Below, one piece after another: positions 1 to 11,088 of a stretch of DNA of 64,000 nucleotides (the stretch's first letter is position 1; each line of letters begins with the position of its first letter). The notes below the pieces were generated by a model, which was not told the origin of the DNA, made no database searches, and worked only from the letters and a program-made list of their open reading frames with translations. Source of the DNA: Cannabis sativa (lineage: Eukaryota; Streptophyta; Magnoliopsida; Rosales; Cannabaceae); contig NC_083604.1 in NCBI RefSeq assembly GCF_029168945.1, positions 73,548,211 through 73,612,210 of the forward strand, written 5' to 3'. A program made the translations under genes and the position numbers.

Positions 1-805
1 TTTAATTGCTAACTGTTGAGGCCCAACCCATTTGTAGTAGGTTTTCATGACATCCTTCTAAACTATCATTTAATAATTTTTTTTTTCGTTTTGACTGTCA
101 TGCCATGACATCTAAATATGTCTCGTCAACAGTGCTTTCGATTCCAAACAGATATATTGAGACTTAATTTTCCCCAATATGGTCCGGGGGATACTGAGTA
201 TCTATTTGGATTAGCCAGATTCTTTCCGGTCGCCTAGTGCCAATTTGATTTACTTAGTTTATGGCTTTAGCTCATTGGCCTCTCCTTACTCCATTTCATT
301 GGGAGCGGGCTTTTGGTACATTGTATTTCTATCATTTCTGTGATGCCTAGCAATTTTATATTCTCATCACTAATTAATTCATTATCATTTATATGATAAT
401 TGGGACAATCTTTTCAAGAGGACACGTGTGAAATCTGTGTGACCTTGATGATTTTCAAAAGCCTCAAGAACTCTTCCAAGTTTCAGGTTAAACTATGTTC
501 TGTGCTTAGGAATTGTGTTGTTGCTCTACGAAAACAAGAATACTAATCATTTCTATCTGTTACTTGGGTAACATTTTGTTTTTAATTATTATTCTCTCAA
601 GTTAAAGTTCCTTGTCAGTTTAGGATGTTTGTAAGTTTGTTGATTCTTTTATATTTAGGGTTTAGTTTACTCTGTGTCTGTGCTACTTCTAATTGGCTTT
701 GAAATTCTCGCCTCTGAAGTTGCTATGCAATGCCTGTGAGTTGCAACTAAAATGTAGGTTGCTGACCTAACTTGTGTTACTTTTATTTTTGCTTTTACAT
801 TTTAG
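1..805 (+). other. Probable intron(s) upstream of the hnRNP H/F-like terminal exons
   Basis: No convincing coding exon is visible here. The stretch is T-rich and ends in an acceptor-like TTTTAG directly before the exon at 806, so it most likely belongs to introns of the same gene, whose 5' part lies outside the window. A short alternative exon (for example around 430-490) cannot be excluded. Confidence 0.45.
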
Positions 806-1157
806 GTTGCAATAGATACGGCCACACCTCTTGACGATGCTGGCCCTAGTGGAAATTACATGATGAACAGTGCAGAAACCTTTGGGGGATATCCCGGTCC
901 AATGCGTGGCGGCTACGGCAGGATGTATGGAAGTCTAGACTTTGATGACGTGAGTGTTATACTATTATGGCTGAGCTTGAGAATTAGTTTTCATTGTGTT
1001 CTGTTTGTTACTTTTGAAATGAACTAGTATTGATTTTCAAGGACATGACTAGTCCATCTTATTTATTAAACGGTGTGTTGTTGTTTTGCAGTGGGGTGGT
1101 TACGGAATGGGGAGCGGGAGACCGTCCAGAGCAGATTGGAGGTACAGGCCATACTAA
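806..1157 (+). CDS. hnRNP H/F-like RNA-binding protein, C-terminal end (two last exons, partial)
   Basis: Two exons are visible, 806-949 (48 codons) and 1092-1157 (21 codons plus TAA), with GTGAGT donor and TTTTGCAG acceptor around a 142-bp intron. Both are phase 0, so the frame is continuous. The encoded tail is Gly/Tyr/Arg rich, with the segments GGYPGPMRGGYGRMYG and WGGYGMGSGRP, and it ends in WRYRPY. Such low-complexity tails follow the RRM domains of plant hnRNP H/F-type splicing factors; the RRMs themselves must lie upstream of the window. The identification rests on the tail only, so another Gly-rich RNA-binding protein is possible. An ATAATAAAG motif about 30 bp after the stop may serve in polyadenylation. 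The gene converges on the remorin gene downstream. Confidence 0.6.
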
Positions 1158-1691
1158 AGGATTGTTGGGGATTTTTCTTCAGGCTATATAATAAAGTAAT
1201 GTCATAGTCAATTTGTTTATTTCCTAAATCGGTATACTGCTATTAGTTCCATGGAGATTTTAGTTGGGGTTGAATGTTGATCGACTTGTGTAAAAGTGCT
1301 TTGAAAGCTCTATTTGTGGTCGTGGATAAGATATTTTAGCATGAAAGAAATTTAGTTTTTATTCCAAAGCTTTACAAATCAATCGCTTGTATGATTCATC
1401 ATTTAGATGTTTACTTATGTATTTAACTGTTGTCTATTCAATCCGACCAGCTCTTTTGCAATGTATAAAAAGCAATGTCGTGGTCTTTATAAATTGCAAA
1501 ACAAAAGGCTTATTTTTGTTTCAATACAACCATTTGAACTTTGAGGAGCTCCCTAACTCTTAACAAACCCACTATTCTATTTCACCTGTTGCATCAAATC
1601 AAATCACATTCAACAAGAAGAATAAAAATAAGCTAGTTCAATCAAACAATAATTCAGCTTCAACCTTCAAGGGGGAAAAACAAAAGTGGAG
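1158..1691. other. Intergenic space between two convergent genes
   Basis: These 534 bp hold the 3' untranslated regions of the hnRNP-like gene (+) and the remorin gene (-). No other gene or repeat is seen. Confidence 0.6.
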
Positions 1692-3324
1692 CTAGGAAGC
1701 ACGGCAGCTAAAGAAGCGACCTAGTGATCCCACCCTCATCTGTTTTCGTAAGCAGAAGAACTTGCGTGGAGTCTTCAGAACCTCGTGGCTATGGCTATGG
1801 CTACGGCTGTGGCTTTCGTCGGCAGACAAGTTGGTTCTCATTTGGTGTGCTCTATACTGTGCTGTTCTCAGCTTGTCTATGATCTTATCCATTGTAGCTG
1901 ACCTCTTCTTTTCTAGTTTCACCTGAAAATGAAGTGAATGTGATAAGGCTATAGACGAGTACTTGAGTAGAAAATAATAAAAATATGATTTTTAAGCTCG
2001 ACCTCAAGTTTTCTAATTTCAGCTTCTGCTTTTGCCTTCTGTAAATTCTCCCACGCAATGATTTTGGCTTCCTCTCTTTGCCATCTGCATATCCCCACAC
2101 ACCACATTTATGATGAACTCTTTTTGTATGTTCCAAAAGTGAAAGTACATAAATGAAAATGGAGAATTGAAAAGAGAGAAGAATAATGTACTTTGAGTTG
2201 TCCATGGCAGACTCTGAAACATCAAAAGAAGAAGCCGAAACTGGCAAAGCATTTTCAGTGAGGTCATTATTACTATTATTATTAACACCAAGCTTGTCTT
2301 TCTTACTGATTCTTATTCCACGTTTCTTTGACCACCGAATCATGGTGGCTCGTTTGTCAACCTCAACATCTTTGACTTCTAATTTACCAGAATGAGAACG
2401 AGAACGAGAGTGAGAGTGATCCTCACTTTGTTGCTCCATTATAGAAAGTAGAGCTGGTGGAGAGGAACTAAGCGACAACCTCCCAACCTCCATAGATGAA
2501 CGACCACTCTCCTTATTAGGAGGAGGAGGAGGACTCATTTGGTTCGCCATTTCTCGTTTCGAAACGTCCCTAGAAACCAAGGCTTCCTCCCCATCTTTCT
2601 ATCAAAAAAGGAAAAAAAAAATCAGATCAAAATCAAATTTTGCCGAGACCCTTTTGAGCCAATATGAAAAACAAGACAAAGATTGTACCTTTGGAGATGG
2701 GTTTGAATTAGAATTATTAGTACTGTTCTCTCCTAATTCTGGCCAAAGGGGAACACTTTCCAATCTAGAGGCCTGTCCCTGTCCCTGTCCTAATCCTACA
2801 CCAACACCACCACTGAACACACTTTCTGCTCCCAAAACACCAGTAGAAAAAGGCGAACTACCCGCCGCCGCGGCCGCAGTCGCAAAGCTCCTCAAACTGC
2901 CTCCACCGCGGCCTTCCAACACTGCAGCCGGAGAATGGTTTGAGTAGTACGAAGTTGCAGGGTGAACAATTGGGCCACTTTTAGACTTTGGCCTCTTCTG
3001 ATAATAATAATTGTTGTTATTATTATTACTATTATGATTCAAGCAATTGTGACTACTGCTACTACTAGTCACCCCCCCTTGTCCAAAAACAGGGCTACAA
3101 ATCCACCTCTCTGCATCTTCCCATTTAGAGGGAAGTGTTCTTCCACTGTTGAAACTCATTAAAGCAGCAGTTGATGACGATGAACCAATCTGCAAACCAC
3201 CTCCGATTGGAGGTAATCTCTCTGAGGCCCAACCCTTTTGACAATTTCCTGTATTTCCACGGTATTGTGGAGCTCCTGGGCTTGGATATGTACCTAGATC
3301 ATGGGAAACAGAGCGTTTTTTCAT
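1692..3324 (-). CDS. Remorin family protein with long disordered N-terminus
   Basis: Four exons on the minus strand, 3324-2689, 2598-2192, 2084-2003 and 1922-1692, join in frame to 451 aa with canonical GT/AG sites. Residues 1-212 are low complexity (Ser, Asn, Gly and Gln-Gly repeats). Residues about 213-348 contain the segment VSRDVSKREMANQMSP, typical of long plant remorins. From about residue 349 the remorin C domain starts: WQREEAKIIAWENLQKAKAE, then a coiled-coil-forming RKLEVKLEKKRSATMDKI stretch and KLRTAQYRAHQMR. The tail KQMRVGSLGRFFSCRAS carries a cysteine, as in the membrane-anchoring C-terminus of remorins. The start is the first Met in exon 1. Remorins are plant-specific scaffold proteins of plasma-membrane nanodomains; the role of this long-N-terminus subgroup is poorly known. 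Odd: His/Ser and Arg/Ser repeats (SHSRSHSHSH and SHSRSRSHS) appear both before and inside the C-terminal part. Confidence 0.92.
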
Positions 3325-3470
3325 GCCTTTTTATTATGTTTGTATCTTCTTCTCTCTTCTAAATAACTCCACCACTTCAAGTAGTTTTTTTTTTCCCTTG
3401 AGGTGTTAATAATAAAAATATATATAAATATATTTATATATAAATAAGTATATCTTTGTACTACTAGTAC

Positions 3471-3476
3471 CACGTG
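3471..3476. promoter_or_regulatory. G-box (CACGTG) upstream of the remorin gene
   Basis: A perfect palindromic CACGTG lies 147 bp upstream of the remorin start codon, next to AT-rich TATA-like sequence at 3415-3445. G-boxes bind bZIP and bHLH factors in plants. Position and match are seen; activity is inferred. Confidence 0.35.
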
Positions 3477-4901
3477 TATATTAATTATTATTTCACTTTC
3501 AGTGTCAAAATCTGTTCTTGGAAGCTTATTTCACTCGTTTTCCCCTCTCTTAATCTTATATATATACAGCTGTAATTTTGTTAGAATTTGGTCTAGCCAA
3601 ATATATAGAATATATATGTATACGTATATAGTTATATAAGTTTAAGTATGTCACTTTGATTGAATTGGACCACTCAGAAGGATCATTAAGGTGTTTTAGC
3701 TTAGTTGTGCTTGCTGCCAAATTTTAAATATCAAACAGAAGATTTTTTTTGGAACTTAATGAAGAAGACAAATTATAAACCATTTTACCTTTCAACCATA
3801 TTTGTTTCTACATAATTTTCTGTTCCTATTAACTGTTTGTACTTTGTTATTATTTAATTACTGTTATTTTCATCAACAAAAAAGTAAATAAATAGAAATA
3901 ATTTAGATAAATGAATATAAAAAATGTGGCTTGGATTAGTCAAGGGTTCAGACTTCAGAGTTCAGTGTTCAGACCTTTTAATTCGTACAGCTCAATATTT
4001 GGCTTAGGTTATCCCAAATCAATGTTTTGCTTTTTTTTAACCTTTGAACGGTAGAAAAATACTTTTTTTTTTCACTGATCACAAAATAGTGATAATGGTA
4101 GATAGTATAGTAGATATATTAACAGAGTGGAGTTATGCGACAGTTATGGTACACGTGCACACATGCATATACAATAAACTAGGTGTACTTCTTTCTTCTT
4201 TTTGGGTGGAGTTAATTGACAATTACTATTCATGAAATTAGGTTGTATAAACATAAAACCTTAAGTATGGTGTTTCTGATTACTGTTTAAGACTTAATGT
4301 TAGCTGTAGAGTCATGTGATTTTCTTGAATGTTATAGATATAACTAGGGCTGCACATCATACAGGTTTCACCGAGTTTAGGTTTTTTTCGGGTGTTTTTA
4401 CTAAACATCATCCCAAACTTGCTCGTTTTGTGGCCAAGTTTTTTGGGCTTAGGTGCGAGTGTGGGCGTGTTCGGGCGGGTAGAGACAGGTGAAACTAAAA
4501 ACGATATTGATAAATTAAAAAAAAAACTCATATTAAAATCTCAAACTCAAAACACCATTCTAGATCCAGTTGAAACCATTATAGGAAGAGACTGTTGGAC
4601 CACAGGTAGGGTCGAACTTCAAGGATGACCTAAATTGAAAGAGAGAGAAGCAGAAGATGAAAGAATTAGAGAGAAAGAGAGTTGAAGGAGAAAATGAAAC
4701 AAGAAAAAAGAAAAACCTTGTTGCTCTTGCTGATGTGTTCGTGGGTGGTTGGTGTGTGTTGTCTTGCTGCATAGGGTCTGGCCGGAGGCGTGTGTGCATG
4801 GTGGCCGAAGGCGTTTGGTGTGGGTTAGGGGGGCTTCGGGGGTTAGGGCAAAAGAGAAGAGCTTATTCGGGAGTTAGGTAGGAAAGAAAGAAAGGGGTTT
4901 C
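3477..4901. other. AT-rich intergenic sequence, no gene seen
   Basis: Only short chance frames occur. From about 4340 the sequence becomes GC-richer and repeat-like (AGGGCTGCACATC, then GGGTG-rich runs). Similar-looking sequence resumes after the CACTA element (6190-6310), so an older repeat may be interrupted here. I could not define its ends. Confidence 0.35.
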
Positions 4902-5036
4902 TTTTTTTTTTTGAGTGTAGCGTAATGGTTTTTACAATCATATATTAGCTTAATAGCTTAAAGGTCCTGGGTTCGAACCCATGACCTCTCCCTTTTTCCC
5001 ATCCCTCCCTCACCACTAAGCTAGCCTTAGTGGCTT
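4902..5036 (-). mobile_element. tRNA-derived SINE
   Basis: On the minus strand the element starts near 5036 and has a perfect RNA polymerase III A box (TAGCTTAGTGG, 5013-5023) and B box (GGTTCGAACCC, within 4969-4980). It ends in an A tract (T11 on the plus strand at 4902-4912). Imperfect direct repeats of a GAAAGAAAG type lie on both sides (4882-4898 and 5037-5051), as expected for target-site duplications. It shares its 5' head (CCACT..GGCTAGCT) with the SINE at 7751-7862. Confidence 0.75.
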
Positions 5037-5889
5037 GAAAGAAAGAGGGTTGGAGTTTTAGGATTTTTTTTCTTTTAATTTCAGCATATAAGTATAAAAG
5101 TTAAAGTATTTCTTTTATTATTTTATCAGGGTACCGAGTTATACCCGAACCTGAGTAGAGGCACTACTAAGAAAATGGGATTTCCTGGCTATTAAAAATA
5201 ATCTGTTATATTATTATCGCCAGTCTCTATGACTAATGCCTATTCGACCGATGTAGAATTTGGTGGAATAATATCAATGGAAAATAGCCGGGTATGCTTA
5301 TGTTTCGACTATTTAAAACTATTGGCAATAACTAACACTATAGCCGACGATTTAGAACAGTTGACAATTCTTTTGTCGGTTCTAAACCGTCGACCATAAT
5401 AAACCACTATTGCCGACGGCTTTAAACCGACACATTAAGAAAAATTATATAGATCTGAAATATATTTCATATCCACACTAACAAACAACAATAATACAAT
5501 AATGCGAACAATCTCGTACCCACACTATACCAACAAAAACAATACTAAAGTCTTAAGAAAAATATCATTTGTAAAAAAAAATCCAAAAGAAATTAATAAG
5601 CTTCTATAAATCTTCATTATAAGCCAAGCCTCAACAAACACCGACCTCAAGTAATTGTCACCATCGTCATTCTCACATGATGTGCAAAAAAAAGTATTTA
5701 AGAACAAGTCTTAGCGAGAGAAAAAGATGGAGAGAGAGAGATCGGGCGAATGACTTATGATTTCACGAGTTGTCTCCGGTGGCTGATTCTCGGGGTTGGG
5801 TTTCACATGATCGGTGCCACGTTCTTGGACTAGGCAAGGCAAGGGAAAGTGAGGGAGATCGAGAGTGAAAGTGTTGGCTGCAACACAAC

Positions 5890-5890
<1 letters not shown>

Positions 5891-5970
<80 letters not shown>
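5891..5970. repeat. (AG)40 microsatellite
   Basis: Forty uninterrupted AG units lie inside the CACTA element. The frame over it that gives a Glu/Arg repeat is a repeat artefact and not a gene. Confidence 0.97.
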
Positions 5971-5974
<4 letters not shown>

Positions 5975-6025
5975 GCTGAGATGGACAAATAATGGTAGGG
6001 TTATGTTGTTTAGGGCTAATGACCC

Positions 6026-6028
<3 letters not shown>

Positions 6029-6094
<66 letters not shown>
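6029..6094. repeat. (GA)33 microsatellite
   Basis: A second uninterrupted GA tract, separated from the first by a 58-bp unique spacer, in the same CACTA element. Confidence 0.97.
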
Positions 6095-6097
<3 letters not shown>

Positions 6098-6183
6098 TGA
6101 GTATCAGTTTAAAAACCGTTGATCATAAAAAAAAAAAAAAATTAATTTTCGGACCGACGAGAATAGTGATTTTTGTAGTAGTG

Positions 6184-7731
6184 AAGTATTTTCACATACT
6201 CGAATTTTGCTCGAAAAATAAGGTTTCACCCAACCCACCCACCAATTTTGACTTTTTGGGTTTGAGTTGGCTGAGTCAACTGGGCTTGACAGCTTTCAGG
6301 TGTAAATATTCCGCTATAATAGGGTTTTTTTTTTTTTTTTTTGAAAGAAATGCTTATACATAATATTTACTATAGATAATAGATGACATTGATTTCAAAA
6401 GAGTTTAGAGTGGACCCATTGAGTTTCCCTTTGCAAGGGCAAAGAGTGCTTGATTCAACATCTTATGATTAGTCAATAGACACACCAACACAAAACAGTA
6501 ATATTAGAAATTGAATTTAAGTTTATTATATATGCATATGATTAATTATGTGTAAGGAATGCTGGACAAGGCTTGGCTTAACTTTATGATTAATTGTTCT
6601 TATTATTTCCATATGAGCGTGGAGAAGTAATTAAATGTTTAACAATTTCTTTGAAAAAAAAAAACCTTTTACATTAACAAAAATACAAACCTACCACATA
6701 TTTATAATAGATTGAGCTAGTCTAGAAATACATAATATTTTTTATTTTGTTATATACCTATTTGTGATTTCATTACCATTTCTTCTGTTTTATGTTTTCT
6801 CAACAAACACATTAATTTTATATTAATTGAGAGAAAAACGAAAAATAAAATGATAGTAGAATGTATCCTTTTGATAAATTGAATGTTTTAGTCGTAAAAA
6901 TAAACTACAATAAAGTAAAGTAATGAGTATTTATGGTATTAATTTATATATATAATTAACACATTAAAACCATATTGTTGTAAGCTTTAAAAACTCATTG
7001 CCAAACAGAAAACAGATAACATGGAAACAAATGAAATTTGTTGAAGCCTTTAAAAGCTTTAAATGGATTCCCTTTGTTTTGGTTGGAAACTAGTTTTCAA
7101 GCAATGAACAAACTTAATCTTAAGCGAGTTTAGAGTTAGATATTTGCATATTTCGTTTCATGATATTTAGACTTAATTGATATACTTTTAAAAATTGTTT
7201 GAGCAATTTAATTACTAATCTGATATGGGTCAATACGATTTTAGATCCTGTCTTTTGCAAAAATTATTAATTGTACTCTCTGTTTTTGTTAAATGATAAA
7301 ATTGACCTTATATTTTCTAAAATGGTAAAAATAGGACCTTAAGCTCAATTTTCAACAATTTTATTTTTTGATATAACAATTTTAAGACAACTCTAACACG
7401 AACACATATAAAAAAATGTAACCAGTTTTGTCATAATATTTCTAGATCAGATTATTATTAAGTATTATTTTGACAAAAAATCAATTCAGGATTATATTTG
7501 TACAATTTTAAAACTATAAAGTCTATTTTAATCCAATTAATAATTTTTTAAAAAAACAGAATCTAAAATTGTATTTTATAAAGTAGACAAAAAGAATACC
7601 TAAATATATTAGGTTATTATTAAGTGCATTGCATTTATTACGTGTATTTTAAAACTTTTATAAATTTAAAAAAACTACTTATATAAGATCCCAATAATGT
7701 CAGTCTTTTTTTTCCATGATTGGTCACACAA
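6184..7731. other. AT-rich intergenic sequence, no gene seen
   Basis: After about 130 bp of GC-richer repeat-like sequence, this stretch is AT-rich with many stops in all frames. Nothing further is recognised. Confidence 0.5.
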
Positions 7732-7750
7732 TGGATTATAGCGGTTGGAT

Positions 7751-7862
7751 TTTTTTTGATTCAAGCGTTTATATATTACATCATGTTTTACCTGGGATTC
7801 GAACCCAGGACTTCCAACACTCACACACCCACCTATGACCACTTGAGCTAGCCCCAAGTGGT
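7751..7862 (-). mobile_element. tRNA-derived SINE with intact target-site duplication
   Basis: The 112-bp insert is flanked by 19-bp direct repeats (TGGATTATAGCRGTTGGAT at 7732-7750 and 7863-7881, one mismatch). On the minus strand it holds a perfect A box (TAGCTCAAGTGG, 7839-7850), a perfect B box (GGTTCGAATCC, 7795-7805) and a short A tail. These are the hallmarks of a tRNA-derived SINE moved by LINE machinery. The near-perfect duplication suggests a fairly young insertion. The frame across it is not a gene. Confidence 0.9.
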
Positions 7863-7997
7863 TGGATTATAGCAGTTGGATGAGTGTCCTTATTCTTTAC
7901 TATGTGATCCAACAGTCCATTCTTTAACAAATAAAATAATTTATACAAAGTTTTTCTTTCTTTCTTTTTTAAAAAAAGGGTGGGGCATTTAAGGTTA

Positions 7998-8146
7998 GAG
8001 TAATTTGTGGCGTAAATATCTAAGTTTTATACCGAATAGCAGATAAATACCTAAGTCATATTTTTAGCGGTAAAAATACCTTCTGTTAGGGTCTTGGAAC
8101 TTCTGTAGGTACCTGAACGTCAAGTGTCAGGTCAGTACCTACATGG
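7998..8146. mobile_element. Mutator-like terminal inverted repeat, truncated by an LTR insertion
   Basis: About 90 bp from 7998 (GAGTAATTTGTGGCGTAAAT, then a GCGGTAAAAATACCTTCTGT segment) closely match both ends of the Mutator-like element at 13910-15356. It is therefore one end of a related element. It stops where the LTR at 8147 begins, and no partner end was found in the next 3 kb. Confidence 0.6.
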
Positions 8147-10024
8147 TGTTGGGTTTTATGCCCTAAATAAAACTCTTTACAATCTGATTAGTTATCAATA
8201 TAAGAAATTTGAAGTGATTGATGTTTGCAGGAATTTTATATGCTAATGGTTTAATATGTTTAACATGTTTAATATGTTTATTACATTCATACACACAAAA
8301 TCAGTTAAATCCAGATCATATGTTTATTCACAATTACAGTATCGTCAACACAGTGGAATGTGATTGTGATCATATGAATCAAAAGTTTTGGTCCCTGTTT
8401 CATCAGTGTTATTGGATTTACACTAATGTGATAATCAGCGATGATGTGTACTTACACTTGGAGTAAGTGTTATGTTCTTTCCAGAATATTAGTAAAGTAT
8501 ACTAGTTTCGAATGTATGGAGTATACATTGGACTGGACCGATATTGCAACTAAGTTAAGATATTACAAACTTACCGTTATACAAATCTTTCCAAGTCAAT
8601 ATCAGTAGTTGATCTTAAGATTAAAAGAATCTAAATCCTGATATGCTTGGGCTCAACTCATGAGTGCTATTCATGTTCTTTGATTTATTAGTTAAGCCTA
8701 CTTTTGGGTCAGGGTGATACGTATATTTTGGGAACATGATAGTATGATTGGGTGGGAGTGCTGAACATAAATATGGAATCTATAGCTTCTACTGGTGTAT
8801 AGAAGTTAAGTGATGATTCCCTTCGAGCTTAGCAAATAGAAGTAAATGGATGAGCTCTTGTTTAACTGACTAATTATTAGATCACTAAACACCATTTACA
8901 GGTAGCTAAGTGTTTTAAGGGGCAAAATACATTGAGGGGTGAGAACGGTAAAGAAATCTCATCTCGATGTAAATCATCTATATAGAGGATCTTTAAATCA
9001 CAATAAGATTATAACAATGGTTAAATGAGATAGTATATTGGTATCGTGAAACATACAATATGCTCTATATAAGTCTGAGAGTGCAATTCTAAGTTCTAAG
9101 AGTGGATTCAACGAAGAATTAATAAGTAGGAATTTACTTGGTAAATTTGGTTCACTTATTGGAAGCTCAGCATATAGATCCATGGTCCCCATTCTAGTTT
9201 AGAACATTCTGCTTGTAAGACTCATTAATTGATTCGTGATTGATCAATTATAATTCTAAAGTTAGACTATGTCTAATTTTATGAATTTTCACTAAGCAGG
9301 GGTGAAATTGTAAAGAAAAGAGTTTTCTAGGTTTATTTATTTATTAATAGACTTTATATGTCTAATTAATAATTAAATTAAATGACAATATTATTTAATA
9401 ATCTATTTTAGTTATTAAATAATTAGTTTTGGCATTTAAAAGGTTAGAATTGGAAAATTGTCATTTTTGAGAAAATAGAGATAAAATTTGATAAAATTGC
9501 AAAATTAAGTAAGGCCCAATAACACCATATGGCCGACCACTTAATATTAATTTTTCAAATTAATATTTTCATTATTTTAATGCCAAATAATTCTAAACCT
9601 AGACCTAGTAGTTGCCTATAAATAGAAAGTGATGGCTCAGTCAAAACACAAGTTTTCAACAAGCCTTTCTGACAAGAAATTTCTCTCTTCAGAAAACTGA
9701 GCCTTCCCTCACTTTCTACCTTGGCCGAAATACCTCTCTCTCTTTTCCCTTCATCTTTTTCGTGACCCTAGTGAAAGAGTAAGTGCCCACACACAACAAG
9801 CAGTAACTCAATCATAGATTGGAAGACTGTGAAGGATCAAAACTTGAAGAAGGAGGACATTCGGGCTCAGATCTTCATTATACTCTGCTACAGAAAGGAA
9901 TCAAGGGTTAGAGATCTGAGTGGAATGAGACATTTATTCCGCTGCATCAATGTAAGGTTTTCTTAACTTTATATGTGTTTATTTTATCGTTTTAGAAAGT
10001 TCATATTTAGGATGTTAATAAACA
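8147..10024 (+). mobile_element. Large LTR of a retrotransposon (probably solo, Copia-like)
   Basis: It begins TGTTGGGTTTTATGCCCTAA and ends near TTAATAAACA. It is homologous over nearly its full length to the inverted copy at 22985-24801 and in part to 36240-36835. A TATA-like CTATAAATAG at about 9617 followed by an untranslated-leader-like stretch fits an LTR promoter. No gag or pol follows and no clear 5-bp duplication was found, so the exact 3' end and the superfamily are uncertain. It interrupts the Mutator-like end at 7998. Confidence 0.65.
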
Positions 10025-10029
10025 TACTT

Positions 10030-10680
10030 GAAATCGTCGGAGTTGCTTCCGATACTAGAAAAATTGTCAAAATTAGTATTGTCGCCGAAAAAATTACAAA
10101 GAAAGAAACCAATTTCTTGATGATTTTTTCGGCGACAATGCCAATTCTGACTATTTTTCCGACACCGGCAACTACTCCGGTGACTTTTTCGGCACTGATA
10201 GCAAACTTCAAAAAAGTCGTCAGAATTGGCATAGTCGCCGAAAAATCACCAAGAAATTGGTTTCTTCATCAAGAAACTGATTTTTTCGGTGATTTTTCTG
10301 ACAACAATGCCAATCCTAATGACTTTTTTGGCACTGACAGCAACTCCGATAACTTTTTCGACACCAGCAGCTACTCCGACGACTTTTCTGATACCGACAG
10401 CAAACTCCAAAAAAGTCGTCAGAATTGGCATTGTCGCTGGAAAAATTATCGCAAAAATCACCAAGAAACTAGTTTCTTGATGAAGAAACTAATTTCTTGG
10501 TAATTTTTCGGTAATTTTTCCGATGACAATCACAATTTCGATAACTATCCAGGGACAGTAACTCCAGCAATTTTTGCGGTACCGACAACTACTCTGGTGA
10601 TTTTTTCGGTGCCGACAGCAAACTCTGATGCTTTTTCCGACACCAGTGACAACTCTGGCGATCACTGTAGTTTTATTTGT
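10030..10680. repeat. Block of degenerate ~30-bp repeats arranged as three hairpins
   Basis: Motifs of the type CGACACC..CAACTACTCCGGTGA followed by TTTTTCGG recur in one orientation. A second module, AGTCGTCAGAATTGGCAT then GTCGCCGAAAAA, alternates in direction. This gives three imperfect hairpins: arms about 10063-10093 with 10124-10151, 10216-10250 with 10287-10327, and 10412-10465 with 10495-10545. Open frames on both strands (for example 9973-10503 +) result from the repeat structure and match no protein I know. Confidence 0.7.
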
Positions 10681-10884
10681 TTTAAAAAATATATAAAGAG
10701 AATTTTAATATTTTTTTATGGTAATTCAATCCCATATATGTTAAGTTTTTATTTTAAATACTATATGTTTTCCTATTAAGTTTCTTTACCATATTTATCT
10801 AAACTAGCTTTCTTTTTCCCATATTTATCTAAATACCCAGTAATAAAATAGGATAGTATAGAAATGAAACAATTTTTATTCTAT

Positions 10885-11088
10885 TACTTTGTTTGGTTGC
10901 AGATTAAAATATTGAAATGTCATTCCAATAGAATTACTTTTCTATAATTTTGGTGGAATGATTATTCTATTTTGAAATGGAAGGAAAAACCATTTCAATG
11001 TATGATGATAAAAAAATTAAATTTTATTTCATTTCATTCTTATTCTTATTCTCATTCCCATTTCTATTATATTTTTATTCCTCCCAAC
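10885..11088. mobile_element. MITE, interrupted near its right end by a solo LTR
   Basis: The sequence starts near TTTGTTTGGTTGCAG, is rich in GGAATGG/CCATTCC motifs and ends in TTCCTCCCAAC, continuing as CCAACTAAAC after the LTR. It resembles the intact element at 12886-13188, which has the same GGAATG composition and a CCTCCAACCAAACGCC end. Confidence 0.5.

Larger units (their letters stand above)
5162..6183. mobile_element. Short non-autonomous CACTA transposon
   Basis: The left end reads CACTACTAAGAAAATGGG and the right end, on the other strand, CACTACTACAAAAATCACT. These match the CACTA(C)..AAAA terminal repeats of plant CACTA (En/Spm) elements. The flanking 3-mers are AGG and AAG, close to the expected 3-bp duplication but with one mismatch. 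Subterminal GTCGGTTCTAAACCGTCG-type motifs (5370-5430) also fit the superfamily. No transposase is encoded, so it is non-autonomous. It carries two long GA tracts. Confidence 0.75.

Noticed and set aside
2654..3162. Plus-strand frames of 97 and 66 codons over the remorin gene
   Set aside because: Antisense shadows of the low-complexity first exon.
4960..5030. tRNA gene candidate with a GGTTCGAACCC box
   Set aside because: Both internal promoter boxes are present, but no cloverleaf with an anticodon arm is apparent and an A tail follows; it is a SINE.
5865..6122. 85-codon frame with long Glu/Arg repeats
   Set aside because: It is simply the reading of two GA microsatellites within a CACTA element; no domain and no gene context.
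7790..7862. tRNA gene candidate on the minus strand
   Set aside because: Same reasoning, with flanking 19-bp target duplications that prove retroposition.
9973..10503. 176-codon frame on the plus strand, with overlapping minus-strand frames
   Set aside because: The frames follow the alternating repeat modules, exist on both strands and encode no recognisable protein; treated as repeat structure.
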